Positions 9,850-20,113 of a stretch of DNA of 64,000 nucleotides are shown here, piece after piece. Both the position numbers and the translations under genes were made by a program. The stretch's first letter is position 1. Every line of letters begins with the position of its first letter. The notes under the pieces are model-generated. The model was not told the origin of the DNA, searched no databases, and saw only the letters and a program-made list of their open reading frames with translations. Where the stretch lies: positions 57,075 to 121,074 of the forward strand of contig JABFSR010000012.1 of NCBI GenBank assembly GCA_013140495.1. The letters are read 5' to 3'. Origin of the DNA: Verrucomicrobiota bacterium (lineage in GTDB: Bacteria > Verrucomicrobiota > Verrucomicrobiia > Limisphaerales > JADLHS01).

Positions 9850-10871
9850 GGCGACTGTTTTACAAACCTCAATACAGAATTCATAATGCAGATGCGTTTG
9901 AATGGTTGAGGTTGCAGCGTCCGAATTCATTCCATGCCGTTTGCACCGACCCGCCCTATGGGGTTTTGGAATTTACAGGGAAAGAGGTTGCTAAACTTCG
10001 AGCCGGACGCGGCGGCGTGTGGCGGCTACCACCGACCATCGGCGGCAGCCAGCGCGATCCGTTGCCTCGCTTTACGGTATTGACTGTTGCACAAAAGCTG
10101 GAGCTTCGGCGCTTCTTCCACGAATGGGGTAAAGTGCTCTGGCCTGCGCTCGTGCCGGGCGCGCATGTTTGCGTGGCAGGCCATCCGGTTCTCCAGCACC
10201 TCGTTCAAAACGCAATGGTCGAGGCAGGCTATGAAGTGCGAACGGCCATCATGCGACTCTACTTCAGTTTTCGTGGCGGCGACCGGCCAAAGAACGCCGA
10301 ACGTGAATTTCCCGAAGTTTGCGTGACCCCGAAAGGCGCATACGAGCCTTGGATGCTGTTCCGAAAACCCATCGAAGAAAAAACGGTGGCTGAAAATCTT
10401 CGCAAATGGAAAACTGGCGGGCTGCGTCGGCTCTCGGTTGACAAGCCCTTGCCGGATTCGATTCCGAGTGGACGCACGCCTGATCGCGAGGAAGCCATCT
10501 CCAATCATCCCTGTCTCAAGCCGCAACATTTCATGCGCATCATCGTTCGCACACTGCTTCCCCTCGGCGAAGGTGCAATACTTGATCCGTTTATGGGTTC
10601 AGGCTCGACCATAGCCGCCGCCGAAGCCATCGGCTACGATTCCGTCGGCGTTGAATTGGATTGCGAATACTTTAAGCTAGCAGAGCGTTCCATTCCACGA
10701 CTCGCGGCGTTATATCCTGACTTCGCTGGTCAGGAGCTTCAAATGAACGTGGAGTATCGCCCTGCCGAGCGCGAAGACGATCAACAGTTGGCGATGGTTC
10801 TGTCTGAGCAGGGCGTGACTTACAAATCGAAACCCGTTTCTGAAATTAAGCGCCTTCGTTCCCGTCATTGA
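9846..10871 (+). CDS. DNA methyltransferase (N4/N6 amino type, beta motif order)
   Basis: Motif IV TDPPYG near N-terminus; motif I DPFMGSGSTIAAAEAIGYDSVGVELD near C-terminus; ATGA overlap with DUF262 stop. Confidence 0.9.
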   Translation: MRRLFYKPQYRIHNADAFEWLRLQRPNSFHAVCTDPPYGVLEFTGKEVAKLRAGRGGVWRLPPTIGGSQRDPLPRFTVLTVAQKLELRRFFHEWGKVLWPALVPGAHVCVAGHPVLQHLVQNAMVEAGYEVRTAIMRLYFSFRGGDRPKNAEREFPEVCVTPKGAYEPWMLFRKPIEEKTVAENLRKWKTGGLRRLSVDKPLPDSIPSGRTPDREEAISNHPCLKPQHFMRIIVRTLLPLGEGAILDPFMGSGSTIAAAEAIGYDSVGVELDCEYFKLAERSIPRLAALYPDFAGQELQMNVEYRPAEREDDQQLAMVLSEQGVTYKSKPVSEIKRLRSRH

Positions 10872-10966
10872 ACCTATTTACATCCCGCTCACTGAAACTT
10901 CTTTGCGGTGTTCACGCTGCATTTCACACCTTGCCGGTCAAGTTTGGCCTGTGTTATCTTGCCGCC

Positions 10967-11188
10967 ATGAGTGCGACCCAAGTGATTGAAGAAATCAAAC
11001 ATCTGTCTCCCGCCGAACAGGCTGAGGTGATTCGATTTGCGTTTCAGCTTGCGCGCAAACGGCAGCTTACAGGCGAAGAATTGGGTGAATTGGCAAACCA
11101 AATGGTTGAGGCAAAAGACCCGGTTGTTGCCAGCCAGTTGCGAGAAGAAATTGTGCGCGGATTTTACGGCGCGGCGAGGGCGAACTGA
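10967..11188 (+). CDS. Small antitoxin-like protein
   Basis: 73-aa helical MSATQVIEEIKHLSPAEQAEVIRFAFQLARK; no partner toxin seen next to it. Confidence 0.5.
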   Translation: MSATQVIEEIKHLSPAEQAEVIRFAFQLARKRQLTGEELGELANQMVEAKDPVVASQLREEIVRGFYGAARAN

Positions 11189-11245
11189 TCAAAATCTTTC
11201 TTCAACCGGGACAATTGCCGGACGGAAAAGAACTCTAACCGAGCG

Positions 11246-13072
11246 ATGCCATTGAATCTGCTGCCCACACCCCGCTCGCTGAAAATCCTTCGCGGCACAT
11301 TCACGCTGCCGAAGCAGAAACCGCTGGCCGCAACCAAAGTCGTTCGCAGCAAAACTGCTCCGAACAATCCCGAAGGTTACTCGCTGACAATTGACCGGCG
11401 CGGCGTTCGCATCGAATATCGCGAGACCGGGGGATTGCGCGCGGCAGGAGCAACATTACGCCAACTGCTCCGTGAATACGGTCGCCGCCTGCCCTGCCTC
11501 AAAATTCGCGACTGGCCGGATTTTGCGCGGCGCGGCGTGATGCTCGACATCTCGCGCGGCCGCGTGCCGAAGCTGGAGATGTTGCTTGATCTTGTAGAGC
11601 GCCTGGCGGATTTCAAGATCAACGAGTTTCAACTCTACACGGAGCACACGTTCGCCTATCGCAACTACAAATCCGTCTGGCAAAGCTGGGGCGCATTGAC
11701 AGCGGCGGAGATTCGCACACTGGACGCCCGCTGCTGCGAACTCGGCATTGATCTCGTGCCGAATCAAAATTCCTTCGGCCACCTGCGCTATTTCCTCGAA
11801 CAGCCCAGGCTGAAGAAACTGGCGGAGATTTCCGAACCTTACGAGGGTTCAACCGGCGACTACCTTCGTTACCCCACCACGCTCGCACCAAACAATCCCG
11901 GCACGATCAAGTTCATCCGCGAGCTTTACGACGAGTTGCTGCCGAACTTCTCCAGCAAGTTTCTCAACGTCGGCTGCGATGAGACCTGGGACTTGGGTCG
12001 CGGTCAGAGCAAGAAAGTGTGCGAGCGGCGCGGCAAAGGCCGCGTCTATCTCGACTTCCTAAAAAAAATCCATCGCGAAGCATCGAAGCGCGGCAAGCGG
12101 ATGATGTTTTGGGGCGACATCATTCTGCATCACCCCGAACTCATTCCCGAACTTCCCAAAGACTCCATCGCGCTCAACTGGGGTTACGAGATCAATCATC
12201 CTTTCGACAAGGAAGCCGCGACCTTCGCCAAATTGCCGATCCCGTTCTACGTCTGTCCCGGCACGGCAACGTGGATGACGCTGATCGGTCGGCACGATAC
12301 GGCTTTCGAGAATCTACGTCTCGCGGCCAAGGCCGGACGCAAACACGGCGCGATGGGTTACTTGAACACTGATTGGGGCGATGGCGGACATCCACAGCCG
12401 CTTGCGGTGAGCTGGCCGCTCTACGTTGCCGGCGCAGCGTTGAGCTGGTGCGGCAGATCGTTTGACGAGAAGCTGCTCGTGCCTGTTCTCAGTCGTGACA
12501 TTTACAAAGACCCGACGCAGCGTGTGGCGAAGGCTGCGCTGACACTCGGCGTGGCACATCGCAAGTTTGACTACATCGAGTCAAACATTACGCCGTTCGG
12601 GACGGTCATCGCCGCGCCGCCGCCAGCAACGCGCGAGTTGTTTTGCCGAAGCGGGCTGAAGTATTACGCGCGCATCAAGCCTCGAAATGTTCGAGCGGCG
12701 CTTGCGGAAGTTGAACGACAGCGGGCGATTCTTCAAAACGGAAAGCCGTCATCAAAGGCCGGCGCAATCCTGAAGCTCGAACTCGATCTCGCCGCCCGAA
12801 TGGCCGCGCAGTCGTGCAAGATCATGCTTTGGCAGCAGGCATTGGCTGCGGGGAAATCTGTCGAAGCACGACGACTGGCGAAGAAGGGTATTGCCGAATT
12901 GCGTCAACTGGAACGCGAATTCAAATCGTACTGGCCGTTGAAGAACAAGGGCACGACAGCAAGATGTTCGCCGTTTCTCCGGTGGCGAATGGACGATTAC
13001 CGTCGTGCCAAGCTGCATTTCCCGCCTGAAGTCGCACGGCTCGCGAAGGCGAAGACTTACGCGGCGGAGTAG
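11246..13072 (+). CDS. Glycoside hydrolase family 20-like (beta-N-acetylhexosaminidase-like)
   Basis: RRGVMLDISRGRVPKLEML, barrel motifs and NVGCDETWDLG catalytic D-E-like pair. Confidence 0.8.
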   Translation: MPLNLLPTPRSLKILRGTFTLPKQKPLAATKVVRSKTAPNNPEGYSLTIDRRGVRIEYRETGGLRAAGATLRQLLREYGRRLPCLKIRDWPDFARRGVMLDISRGRVPKLEMLLDLVERLADFKINEFQLYTEHTFAYRNYKSVWQSWGALTAAEIRTLDARCCELGIDLVPNQNSFGHLRYFLEQPRLKKLAEISEPYEGSTGDYLRYPTTLAPNNPGTIKFIRELYDELLPNFSSKFLNVGCDETWDLGRGQSKKVCERRGKGRVYLDFLKKIHREASKRGKRMMFWGDIILHHPELIPELPKDSIALNWGYEINHPFDKEAATFAKLPIPFYVCPGTATWMTLIGRHDTAFENLRLAAKAGRKHGAMGYLNTDWGDGGHPQPLAVSWPLYVAGAALSWCGRSFDEKLLVPVLSRDIYKDPTQRVAKAALTLGVAHRKFDYIESNITPFGTVIAAPPPATRELFCRSGLKYYARIKPRNVRAALAEVERQRAILQNGKPSSKAGAILKLELDLAARMAAQSCKIMLWQQALAAGKSVEARRLAKKGIAELRQLEREFKSYWPLKNKGTTARCSPFLRWRMDDYRRAKLHFPPEVARLAKAKTYAAE

Positions 13073-13083
13073 GAACGGATTTG

Positions 13084-13434
13084 TCAGAACGACGGCGTCA
13101 CTTCAACACGCTGGCCCGGCGCAACCACAATGTCGCCGCCCTGCGCCCAGACAATATCGTTGAGCAGCAGTTTGAAGGTGACAGTTTCCTTGCCGGCGAC
13201 CGCCAGACGCCACGTCCGGCCGTCAACGCACGTCAACGGAGTGCCACGATCCCACGAAAGACCAGCGCCCCTGCCTCGCGCAAAGAGGTTGTTGCCGAAA
13301 CCAACGTCAATGCGGGCTTCGATGGTGGTGGTGTTTTGAGGGCTGGCGGGGGCTTTGGTTGCTGCGGTTCCACTTGCCGCAGCCACGGGATTTGTGGTGG
13401 TCTTTTTCATTTGATTCACGAGTTTCATTTTCAT
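13084..13434 (-). CDS. Hypothetical small protein
   Basis: Start at MKMKLVNQMKK; Ala/Thr-rich N-terminus then beta-rich region. Confidence 0.5.
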   Translation of the reverse strand: MKMKLVNQMKKTTTNPVAAASGTAATKAPASPQNTTTIEARIDVGFGNNLFARGRGAGLSWDRGTPLTCVDGRTWRLAVAGKETVTFKLLLNDIVWAQGGDIVVAPGQRVEVTPSF

Positions 13435-13604
13435 TTTTGTTGTTTCCTGCCCTGCATGGCAGACACACAACACCTGTTTCCTCCAGACAGCGAGGGAACA
13501 ACGTGCATGGCCGGATAAAAGCCAGGGTCGTGCCAATGCCGGCGTCCAACAGGGGCTTCGCTCGCGTGAAGTGCGACCCGCTGGACACTGTTGAGACTTG
13601 TAAA

Positions 13605-15023
13605 TCAAACGCGCTTTGTCAATTCAACGCCAAGCCTGAGAAGCTTGTGAACAGCACTCTCTGAACCTGCCTCCGCGTAAATGCGGAGTATCGGCTCCGT
13701 GCCTGAACCGCGCAGCATGAGCCACGAACCGTCCTGCGCAATGAACTTCACGCCATCGAAGGATTTAACTTCGGCCAATGGCGAACGCAGAAGCTTTTGC
13801 GGCGGCTGGGTTCGGAGGAATTCCATCAGGTCACCGCGCTTTTCCAACGGGAAGTGCGTGTCAATTCTTCCATACCGATGGGGGCCGAATTCCTTTTCGA
13901 GATTCGCGATCAGCTTGTTCAACGACACACGCTCGACGGCCAGCATTTCCAGCAGCATCAAGCCGGCAGCGATGCCATCACGTTCAGGTATGTGGCCGGG
14001 AAAACCGATGCCGCCGCTTTCTTCCGCGCCCAGCAGGACGTTGCCCTTGAGCATCTCGGCGCAGATGTATTTGAAACCCACGCCAGTCTCGACGAGTTCA
14101 ATTCCATGGCTTGCGCACATCTTGTCCAGCATTGAAGTCGTGGTGAGAGCTTTGACCATGCGCCCGCGAAGACCTCGATTTACGAACAAATGTCGGAGCA
14201 GCAGGCAAATCAGTATATGCGTCGTCAGATAATTTCCACGACCGTCCATGCCGCCAACACGATCCGCATCACCGTCGGTCACGAGACAAAGATCGTGCGG
14301 GTGTTTCTTCAGGAACGCCTGGCTGCGGCCGTAGTTGGCCTCGACCGGTTCGGGGTTGATGCCACCGAAAAAAGGATCATGCTTGCCGTTGAGCGTGGTG
14401 ACTTTGCACGTCGTGCCCGCAAGCAACTCCTCGAAACATCCCGCGCCCACGCCGAACAAAGCCTCGTGAGCGAAGCGCAGCTTCGACTTTGCGATGAGTT
14501 TGAAATCCACGAGTTTCTTCAGCGCGGCATAATGCGCAGGCCGAACGTCCTGAACCTTGATCTGTTTCGATCTGATTCCATCTGCGAGTGGAACGGACTT
14601 CACCGGATGGGCGTCGAGCAAAGCTTCCACACCCTTGCACGTTTCAGGATCACTTGATCCGCCGTAATACGACTTGAGTTTGAATCCGTTAAATGCAGGT
14701 GGATTATGGCTGGCAGTGATCATCACACCGCCGATCGCACGTTGTGCCTTGACCGCGAAGGAAACTGACGGCGTCGGGGTCGGCGTGGGGGTCAGAACAA
14801 CTTGAAACCCATTGCCCGCCATGACTTCGGTGGTGCATTCCGCAAAGCGGTCGGAAAAGAATCTCCGATCATAACCAACGATGACCTTGCCATCCACGCC
14901 GGCAACCATGTTGGCCTTCCAAAAATCCGCCGTGGCCTGCGCAACGCGGGCTACGTTCTTGAAGGTAAAATCCTCCGCGATGACCGCGCGCCAGCCGTCC
15001 GTTCCGAATTTGATTTGTGTCAT
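13605..15023 (-). CDS. Phosphoglucomutase/phosphomannomutase family protein
   Basis: KFGTDGWRAVIAEDFT, TASHNPPAFNGFK active site, DGDADRVG metal loop, RGSGTEPILRIYAE. Confidence 0.95.
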   Translation of the reverse strand: MTQIKFGTDGWRAVIAEDFTFKNVARVAQATADFWKANMVAGVDGKVIVGYDRRFFSDRFAECTTEVMAGNGFQVVLTPTPTPTPSVSFAVKAQRAIGGVMITASHNPPAFNGFKLKSYYGGSSDPETCKGVEALLDAHPVKSVPLADGIRSKQIKVQDVRPAHYAALKKLVDFKLIAKSKLRFAHEALFGVGAGCFEELLAGTTCKVTTLNGKHDPFFGGINPEPVEANYGRSQAFLKKHPHDLCLVTDGDADRVGGMDGRGNYLTTHILICLLLRHLFVNRGLRGRMVKALTTTSMLDKMCASHGIELVETGVGFKYICAEMLKGNVLLGAEESGGIGFPGHIPERDGIAAGLMLLEMLAVERVSLNKLIANLEKEFGPHRYGRIDTHFPLEKRGDLMEFLRTQPPQKLLRSPLAEVKSFDGVKFIAQDGSWLMLRGSGTEPILRIYAEAGSESAVHKLLRLGVELTKRV

Positions 15024-15030
15024 GAGAGCC

Positions 15031-15720
15031 TTACATCTTGAGATCGGCAAGTCCCGGGTCGTTGTCCTCGGCCAGCAGGCGCAACTTTTTCACTGCGGCC
15101 TTCATGTTGCGCTGACCGAACAGCGCGGTGCCGCTGACAAACGCATTCGCCCCGGCGCGCGCACAATCGCCCACCGTCTTGAAATTCACGCCTCCATCCA
15201 CGCCAATGGTGAACGACAGTTTGTTCTCCAAACGCCATTCCGCCGCCTGCTGGATTTTTGGCAATGTTTCGTAAATGAACTCCTGCCCTCCGAAACCGGG
15301 GTTGACCGTCATCACCAGCAGATGGTCAATCTTGTCGAGGTAGGGCTGCACATGGCTGATGGACGTGGGCGGATTTAAGCAGAGACCAACCTTGATGCCA
15401 AGCGAACGGATTTTCCATAACAACGGTGTCACACGATCGGTCAGTTCGACGTGGACGATGATCTGATCCGCACCAGCCTTTGCGAAAGGTTCGAGAAGAA
15501 TTTCCGGCTTGGAGCACATCAGATGCACGTCGAAAAACATCTTCGTCAGCGGACGGATGGTTTTCACGACATGCGGACCGAAGGAGATGTTCGGGACGAA
15601 GTGACCGTCCATGATGTCGAGGTGAAGCCATTCCGCACCGGACCTGCCGGCACGCAATGTGTCCTTTGCGAAATTCCCGTAGTCAGCGGCGAGCAGCGAC
15701 GGCGCTATGATCATACGCAC
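15031..15720 (-). CDS. rpe: Ribulose-phosphate 3-epimerase
   Basis: IAPSLLAADYGNF, HLDIMDGHFVPNISFGP, MTVNPGFGGQ, GVDGGVN. Confidence 0.97.
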   Translation of the reverse strand: MRMIIAPSLLAADYGNFAKDTLRAGRSGAEWLHLDIMDGHFVPNISFGPHVVKTIRPLTKMFFDVHLMCSKPEILLEPFAKAGADQIIVHVELTDRVTPLLWKIRSLGIKVGLCLNPPTSISHVQPYLDKIDHLLVMTVNPGFGGQEFIYETLPKIQQAAEWRLENKLSFTIGVDGGVNFKTVGDCARAGANAFVSGTALFGQRNMKAAVKKLRLLAEDNDPGLADLKM

Positions 15721-15736
15721 TCAAGATAGGCCATTG

Positions 15737-15808
15737 AGGATGGAGGATGGAAGATTGAAAATGAGGTTGCTGCGAATGCCATTCTCGATTCTCAATCTTC
15801 CATCTTCA
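15737..15808. repeat. Intergenic imperfect inverted repeat (ggatggaagattgaaaatgag ... tctcaatcttccatcttc)
   Basis: Complementary arms read directly; located between rpe and ftsH. Confidence 0.6.
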
Positions 15809-15811
15809 CCG

Positions 15812-17857
15812 TCAGGCCGCCGGCGCGGGTGCAGGCGTGCCGAGTCCAGGCAAGGTGGGCGGCGAGGGCTTCGGCGGCGCTTCGGGCAGCGGTGTACCGG
15901 CAGGCGCACCCATGGGCGGCTCTATGTCGCCAGGAGGTTTGTTGGGCGGAGTGAATGTTCCGGTACGAACAATGTCGGCCACCTGAACGCCGTCGAGTGT
16001 TTCAAATTCCAGCAGCGCCTTGGCGATGAGTTCAAGCTTGTCGCGATTGGTATCAATGATCTGCTTTGCGGTGCGATAGGCTTCGTCAATGATGCGCTTG
16101 ACCTCGTTGTCAATTTCCTGCGCCGTCTGTTCGCTGTAATCCTTGGAGCGCATCATGTCGCGCCCGAGGAAAACATACTCCTGGCTCTCGCCGTAAAGAA
16201 CGTTCCCCAATCGTTCACTCATGCCCCAGTGCATGATCATCGCCTTGGCCATGGCTGTGGCCTGTTGAATGTCACTGGCTGCACCGCTGGAAATATCATC
16301 CACAACAAGCTCCTCAGCGATACGGCCCGCCATCGTCATGATGATGGTGTCTATCGCCTGCTTCTTGCGCATGTTCAAGACATCCTCCTTGGGCAGCGAC
16401 ATCGTGACGCCCAAGGCGCGACCGCGCGGAATGATCGTGACTTTGTGAAGCGGGTGGGTGTGCTTGAGCATCACGTTGACGAGCGCGTGGCCGGCTTCGT
16501 GCCATGCTGTTGCGCGCTTTTCTTCGTCGCTCATCGCCATGCTGCGGCGTTCGCGTCCCCAGCGGACCTTGTCCCGCGCTTCTTCAAGCTCCGGCATGCC
16601 GACGCCCTTCTTGTTCGTGCGGGCGGCGAGAAGTGCTGCCTCGTTCAAAAGATTTGCCAGTTCCGCACCCGAGTAACCCGGTGTCCCTCGTGCAATGATT
16701 GAAAGGTCAACCTCCGGCATCAGCTTCACGTTCTTCGCATGCACCTTGAGAATCGCCTCGCGCCCGCGAACATCCGGCAGATTCACCGTCACCTGCCGGT
16801 CAAAACGTCCCGGGCGCAGCAATGCAGGATCAAGCACATCAGGGCGGTTTGTGGCCGCGATGATGATGATGCCTTCCTGCGTGTCGAAACCGTCCATCTC
16901 GACAAGCAGCGCGTTGAGCGTTTGCTCGCGCTCATCGTTGCCACCGCCGAGTCCGTGACCGCGTGAACGACCCACGGCGTCAATTTCATCTATGAACACG
17001 AGACACGGCGTGTTTTTGCGCGCCTGCTCGAACATGTCGCGCACGCGGCTGGCGCCGACACCCACGAACATTTCCACAAAGTCCGAGCCACTGATGCTGA
17101 AGAACGCCGCGTCAGCTTCGCCTGCGATGGCTTTCGCGAGCAATGTTTTCCCGGTGCCGGGTGCGCCAATCATCAGAACGCCTTTGGGAATCCGACCGCC
17201 GAGGCGTTGAAATTTTTTCGGGTCCTTGAGGAACTCGACGAGTTCGGAAACTTCCTCGATGGCCTCGTCCACACCCGCCACATCCTTGAAGGTGGTTTTG
17301 TTGCGATCCTTGGCGAGCATCCGCGCCTTGCTCTTGCCGAAACTAAGCGCGCCCTTGCCAGCCATCTTGATCTGGCGGATGAAAAAGAACCAGACGAAGC
17401 CGGCGAGCAACGCGAAGAAGAGAAGTTGGGTGCCGATGCTCCACAACATCGCGTTTTGTTCACGCGGTTCAAAATCACCGTTGGGCGGGAGCAACTGATC
17501 CTCCATCTTTTCGGTCAGCCTTGCACGAGGCACACGGAACTCAACTGCTTCCCGCTTGCCATCCTGTTCAATGATCTTTCCCTCCGCGTCAGTCTTCCAA
17601 TACTTGCCCGTGATGTCCTGCAACAATCCTGTGGCCGTGTAGTTGATCCGGCCTGATCCGGGAACAATCTGGCCGGTGTCCTTCTTTTTGAAAAGTTCGC
17701 CCTGCGACAGTTCCTGGGAGGGTGTCTTGGATTTTTCGAGCATCATCACGAGCATGAGGATGCCGCCAATGATTGCCACCCACACCACCCAGGTACGCGG
17801 AGGAACGTTTGGCCGTTTCGCCCCGTTGTCGTTGTTCAATTTGTTGTCTTCAGCCAT
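15812..17857 (-). CDS. ftsH: ATP-dependent zinc metalloprotease FtsH
   Basis: [49 protein letters not shown] Walker A/pore; HEAGHALV zinc site. Confidence 0.98.
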   Translation of the reverse strand: MAEDNKLNNDNGAKRPNVPPRTWVVWVAIIGGILMLVMMLEKSKTPSQELSQGELFKKKDTGQIVPGSGRINYTATGLLQDITGKYWKTDAEGKIIEQDGKREAVEFRVPRARLTEKMEDQLLPPNGDFEPREQNAMLWSIGTQLLFFALLAGFVWFFFIRQIKMAGKGALSFGKSKARMLAKDRNKTTFKDVAGVDEAIEEVSELVEFLKDPKKFQRLGGRIPKGVLMIGAPGTGKTLLAKAIAGEADAAFFSISGSDFVEMFVGVGASRVRDMFEQARKNTPCLVFIDEIDAVGRSRGHGLGGGNDEREQTLNALLVEMDGFDTQEGIIIIAATNRPDVLDPALLRPGRFDRQVTVNLPDVRGREAILKVHAKNVKLMPEVDLSIIARGTPGYSGAELANLLNEAALLAARTNKKGVGMPELEEARDKVRWGRERRSMAMSDEEKRATAWHEAGHALVNVMLKHTHPLHKVTIIPRGRALGVTMSLPKEDVLNMRKKQAIDTIIMTMAGRIAEELVVDDISSGAASDIQQATAMAKAMIMHWGMSERLGNVLYGESQEYVFLGRDMMRSKDYSEQTAQEIDNEVKRIIDEAYRTAKQIIDTNRDKLELIAKALLEFETLDGVQVADIVRTGTFTPPNKPPGDIEPPMGAPAGTPLPEAPPKPSPPTLPGLGTPAPAPAA

Positions 17858-18065
17858 GATATTCTCTCAATTGAGCGCAAAGTATCATGCGCTCCGACCC
17901 ACCGCAACGCAGGAGTTATGCCCCACACGATGGCGGGGTGAATCCTGATGCGACAGGCTGTTTGACGCCTCTTTGTCAGACCTGATCCGGGATGGAATGT
18001 TCAAAAGCCGGACGGTTCAGTGAAATGTTTGCCACCCCGCAAACAACGTCGTGAAAAGGAAATGG

Positions 18066-18140
18066 TCGGAGCGACAGGATTCGAACCTGCGACGTCTTGC
18101 TCCCAAAGCAAGTGCTCTAGCCAGGCTGAGCTACGCTCCG
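18066..18140 (-). tRNA. tRNA-Pro (anticodon TGG)
   Basis: Minus strand CGGAGCG-TA-GCTC...GAGC-A-CTTGC-TTTGGGA-GCAAG-ACGTC-GCAGG-TTCGAAT-CCTGT-CGCTCCG-A cloverleaf; loop TTTGGGA. Confidence 0.95.
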
Positions 18141-18248
18141 ACAACAACAGGATGATCGCAGGATTATTCGTTGACGCAATGTTTATTGCGGTCTGTGATT
18201 GCTTCGGACCAAAGAGGTGCACTGAACGCAAAGCAGCAGCGACGCGGA

Positions 18249-19088
18249 TCAGTTTGCGCTGGGGTCCTTGCCGGCGCGCAGCGGCTTGGACTGTTTCGCG
18301 GGAGCCGCTTCTTCAATTGCAGCAGATGGCTTTGCTATGTCATCTCCAATCACTGCTATGTCATCAACGCCTATCCACTCGTCGTGCCCTTCCGCATTGC
18401 ATGTGATCCAGCGCACCTGGACGAGCGGTTGGTTGTTCGCCTCCACTGGCAGGATCACTACGCGATGCGTCGCCTCCGTCGCCAGGCCGGGGCCGGTGCT
18501 TGCGTCAGGAACAAACGCGCCAGGAATATCAACATAGCTTGCGTTGGTCTGCACGCGATATTGAAACGCCACAGGTTGCACTGCGTTGTTCACCGAACCA
18601 TCAATATCACGCAGGTTGTAGCCGACAGCGATGTTCTGTTTGCCGGTGGTGTTCAAATTCAGCACCAGCGAAGGAGCGGCGGCTGTTGCTGAACCTTTCA
18701 GCGCGACGGTCGGGTCCGGGATGCCATCAAACTCCACCACGCCACCCGTGCGAAGCGAATTCGGGCTTTTTTGGTTTGCGATGACATTCTCGGGTGTGGA
18801 CGCGCCATCAGTCGTGACGGTTTGTGGATTCACCCCAGGCTTGCCAGCGAGCCTGTCCCCGCGATAGCCCATCATACCCGGCACGGCAGACCAGTCGTTT
18901 TCGGTCGTGATGAGACCTGTATTTGACCAGTCCTGAACGAACGGCAACGGCTGCGGCATGTTGTTCGCAACCGCAACCTGCACAAACAACAGGGAACAAC
19001 TTACAGAAATGCTCCGTATGCAAAGCATCATGGGGGTGTTTGTTTTCATAATAACAATAAACTTTGTAGAACTGTTCGTGCCTCGCAC
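18249..19088 (-). CDS. Secreted hypothetical protein with beta-sandwich-like domain
   Basis: Signal-like hydrophobic N-terminus (LCIRSISVSCSLLFVQVAVA) then LPFVQDWSNTGLITTENDWSAVPGMMGYRGD; start uncertain. Confidence 0.6.
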   Translation of the reverse strand: MRGTNSSTKFIVIMKTNTPMMLCIRSISVSCSLLFVQVAVANNMPQPLPFVQDWSNTGLITTENDWSAVPGMMGYRGDRLAGKPGVNPQTVTTDGASTPENVIANQKSPNSLRTGGVVEFDGIPDPTVALKGSATAAAPSLVLNLNTTGKQNIAVGYNLRDIDGSVNNAVQPVAFQYRVQTNASYVDIPGAFVPDASTGPGLATEATHRVVILPVEANNQPLVQVRWITCNAEGHDEWIGVDDIAVIGDDIAKPSAAIEEAAPAKQSKPLRAGKDPSAN

Positions 19089-19404
19089 AAAACGAGGGTT
19101 CGCACTTTGCCCGAATGTTCAGCCAACCGCTGCGGGCGTCAAGCCGTTTGTTCCCGGCCTTCACGCATCATTTACCCGCAATCCTCGGCGCAATCCCGCC
19201 CGGTGATTCTCGACGAGTGCGACCGGGTGCAACTTCCTGAAAAAGATCAAGCTGCTCATCCACGCTGAAATCCGAATTGGCGAATCTCGTCACCATGTAT
19301 TTGTTTTGAAAAAGAAGCCGGAAGTTTCTGAACAGATCAATGTCACACTCGGACTTGGCAACCGGGCGCTAACACGACCAACAACGCCGCCCGACAAAAA
19401 TCTC

Positions 19405-19623
19405 TCAAACGAGTACGGCCTTGTTCTTTTTCAGATATTTCTCCACCGACCCTATCGGACTGCAGGAGTTTTGAATTCTTACGGCGTCTGGTTTGCCAAG
19501 CTTGTAATGAATCAGCAGTTTGCCCACGACGCCAACCTGAAGGTTGAGCTCCGCCATGCGCCAAACCTGACCTGTTTCCAACGGTGGCAGTTTGAGGCGG
19601 GGCTTGGATTTGGCTTTTGGCAT
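19405..19623 (-). CDS. Hypothetical small basic protein
   Basis: MPKAKSKPRLKLPPLETGQVWRMAELNLQVGVVGKLLIHYKLGK; start set at inner ATG. Confidence 0.5.
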   Translation of the reverse strand: MPKAKSKPRLKLPPLETGQVWRMAELNLQVGVVGKLLIHYKLGKPDAVRIQNSCSPIGSVEKYLKKNKAVLV

Positions 19624-19699
19624 GACACAGTCTGCGCGGAAAAACCTCGCTAAACCAGCAAAATCGCCACAGATGTTGCCGGCCCGGCAAAGCCGCCTT

Positions 19700-20113
19700 T
19701 TATCGCTCATCCCACACAGCACACAGTTGTTCCAGCAATCCCGCATCCGCCGCAGGAAAATCATGCACGGCGAGTTCATCCTTCGTCACCCATTTGCAAG
19801 CCGCGCAATCGAGCGGCTGAGGTTCACCGCTCGGCAGGCTGCATAGAAAAAATCTCAAGTGAACCGTCTTCTCCGGATAAGAGTGGGTGACGCTCTGAAA
19901 CAATTCGCCAACCTGCACGTCCACACCAAGTTCTTCACGCAGTTCGCGGACGAGGCATTGCTCGAAAGTTTCGTCTGGCTCGCGTTTGCCACCGGGAAAT
20001 TCCCACAACCCGCCGAGATGCGCCCCGGCGTGACGTTGCGTGATGAGAAGTTTGCCGGAACGGAAGATCAAACCGGCGCTGACTTCGATTGAGTTCCGAG
20101 TTTCGGGTTCCAT
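19700..20113 (-). CDS. NUDIX hydrolase (MutT-like)
   Basis: GGLWEFPGGKREPDETFEQCLVRELREELGVDV Nudix box. Confidence 0.93.
   Translation of the reverse strand: MEPETRNSIEVSAGLIFRSGKLLITQRHAGAHLGGLWEFPGGKREPDETFEQCLVRELREELGVDVQVGELFQSVTHSYPEKTVHLRFFLCSLPSGEPQPLDCAACKWVTKDELAVHDFPAADAGLLEQLCAVWDER

Noticed and set aside
8758-10871. Simple Type II restriction-modification or GmrSD assignment
   Set aside because: No restriction endonuclease and no HNH/DUF1524 motif seen in the DUF262 protein or its neighbours
15707-16702. 331-aa plus-strand ORF
   Set aside because: Antisense to ftsH, low-complexity Arg-rich start
18020-18406. ORF containing MVGATGFEPATSCSQSKCSSQAELRS
   Set aside because: Classic false ORF produced by reading antisense through a tRNA; the tRNA-Pro at 18066-18140 explains it
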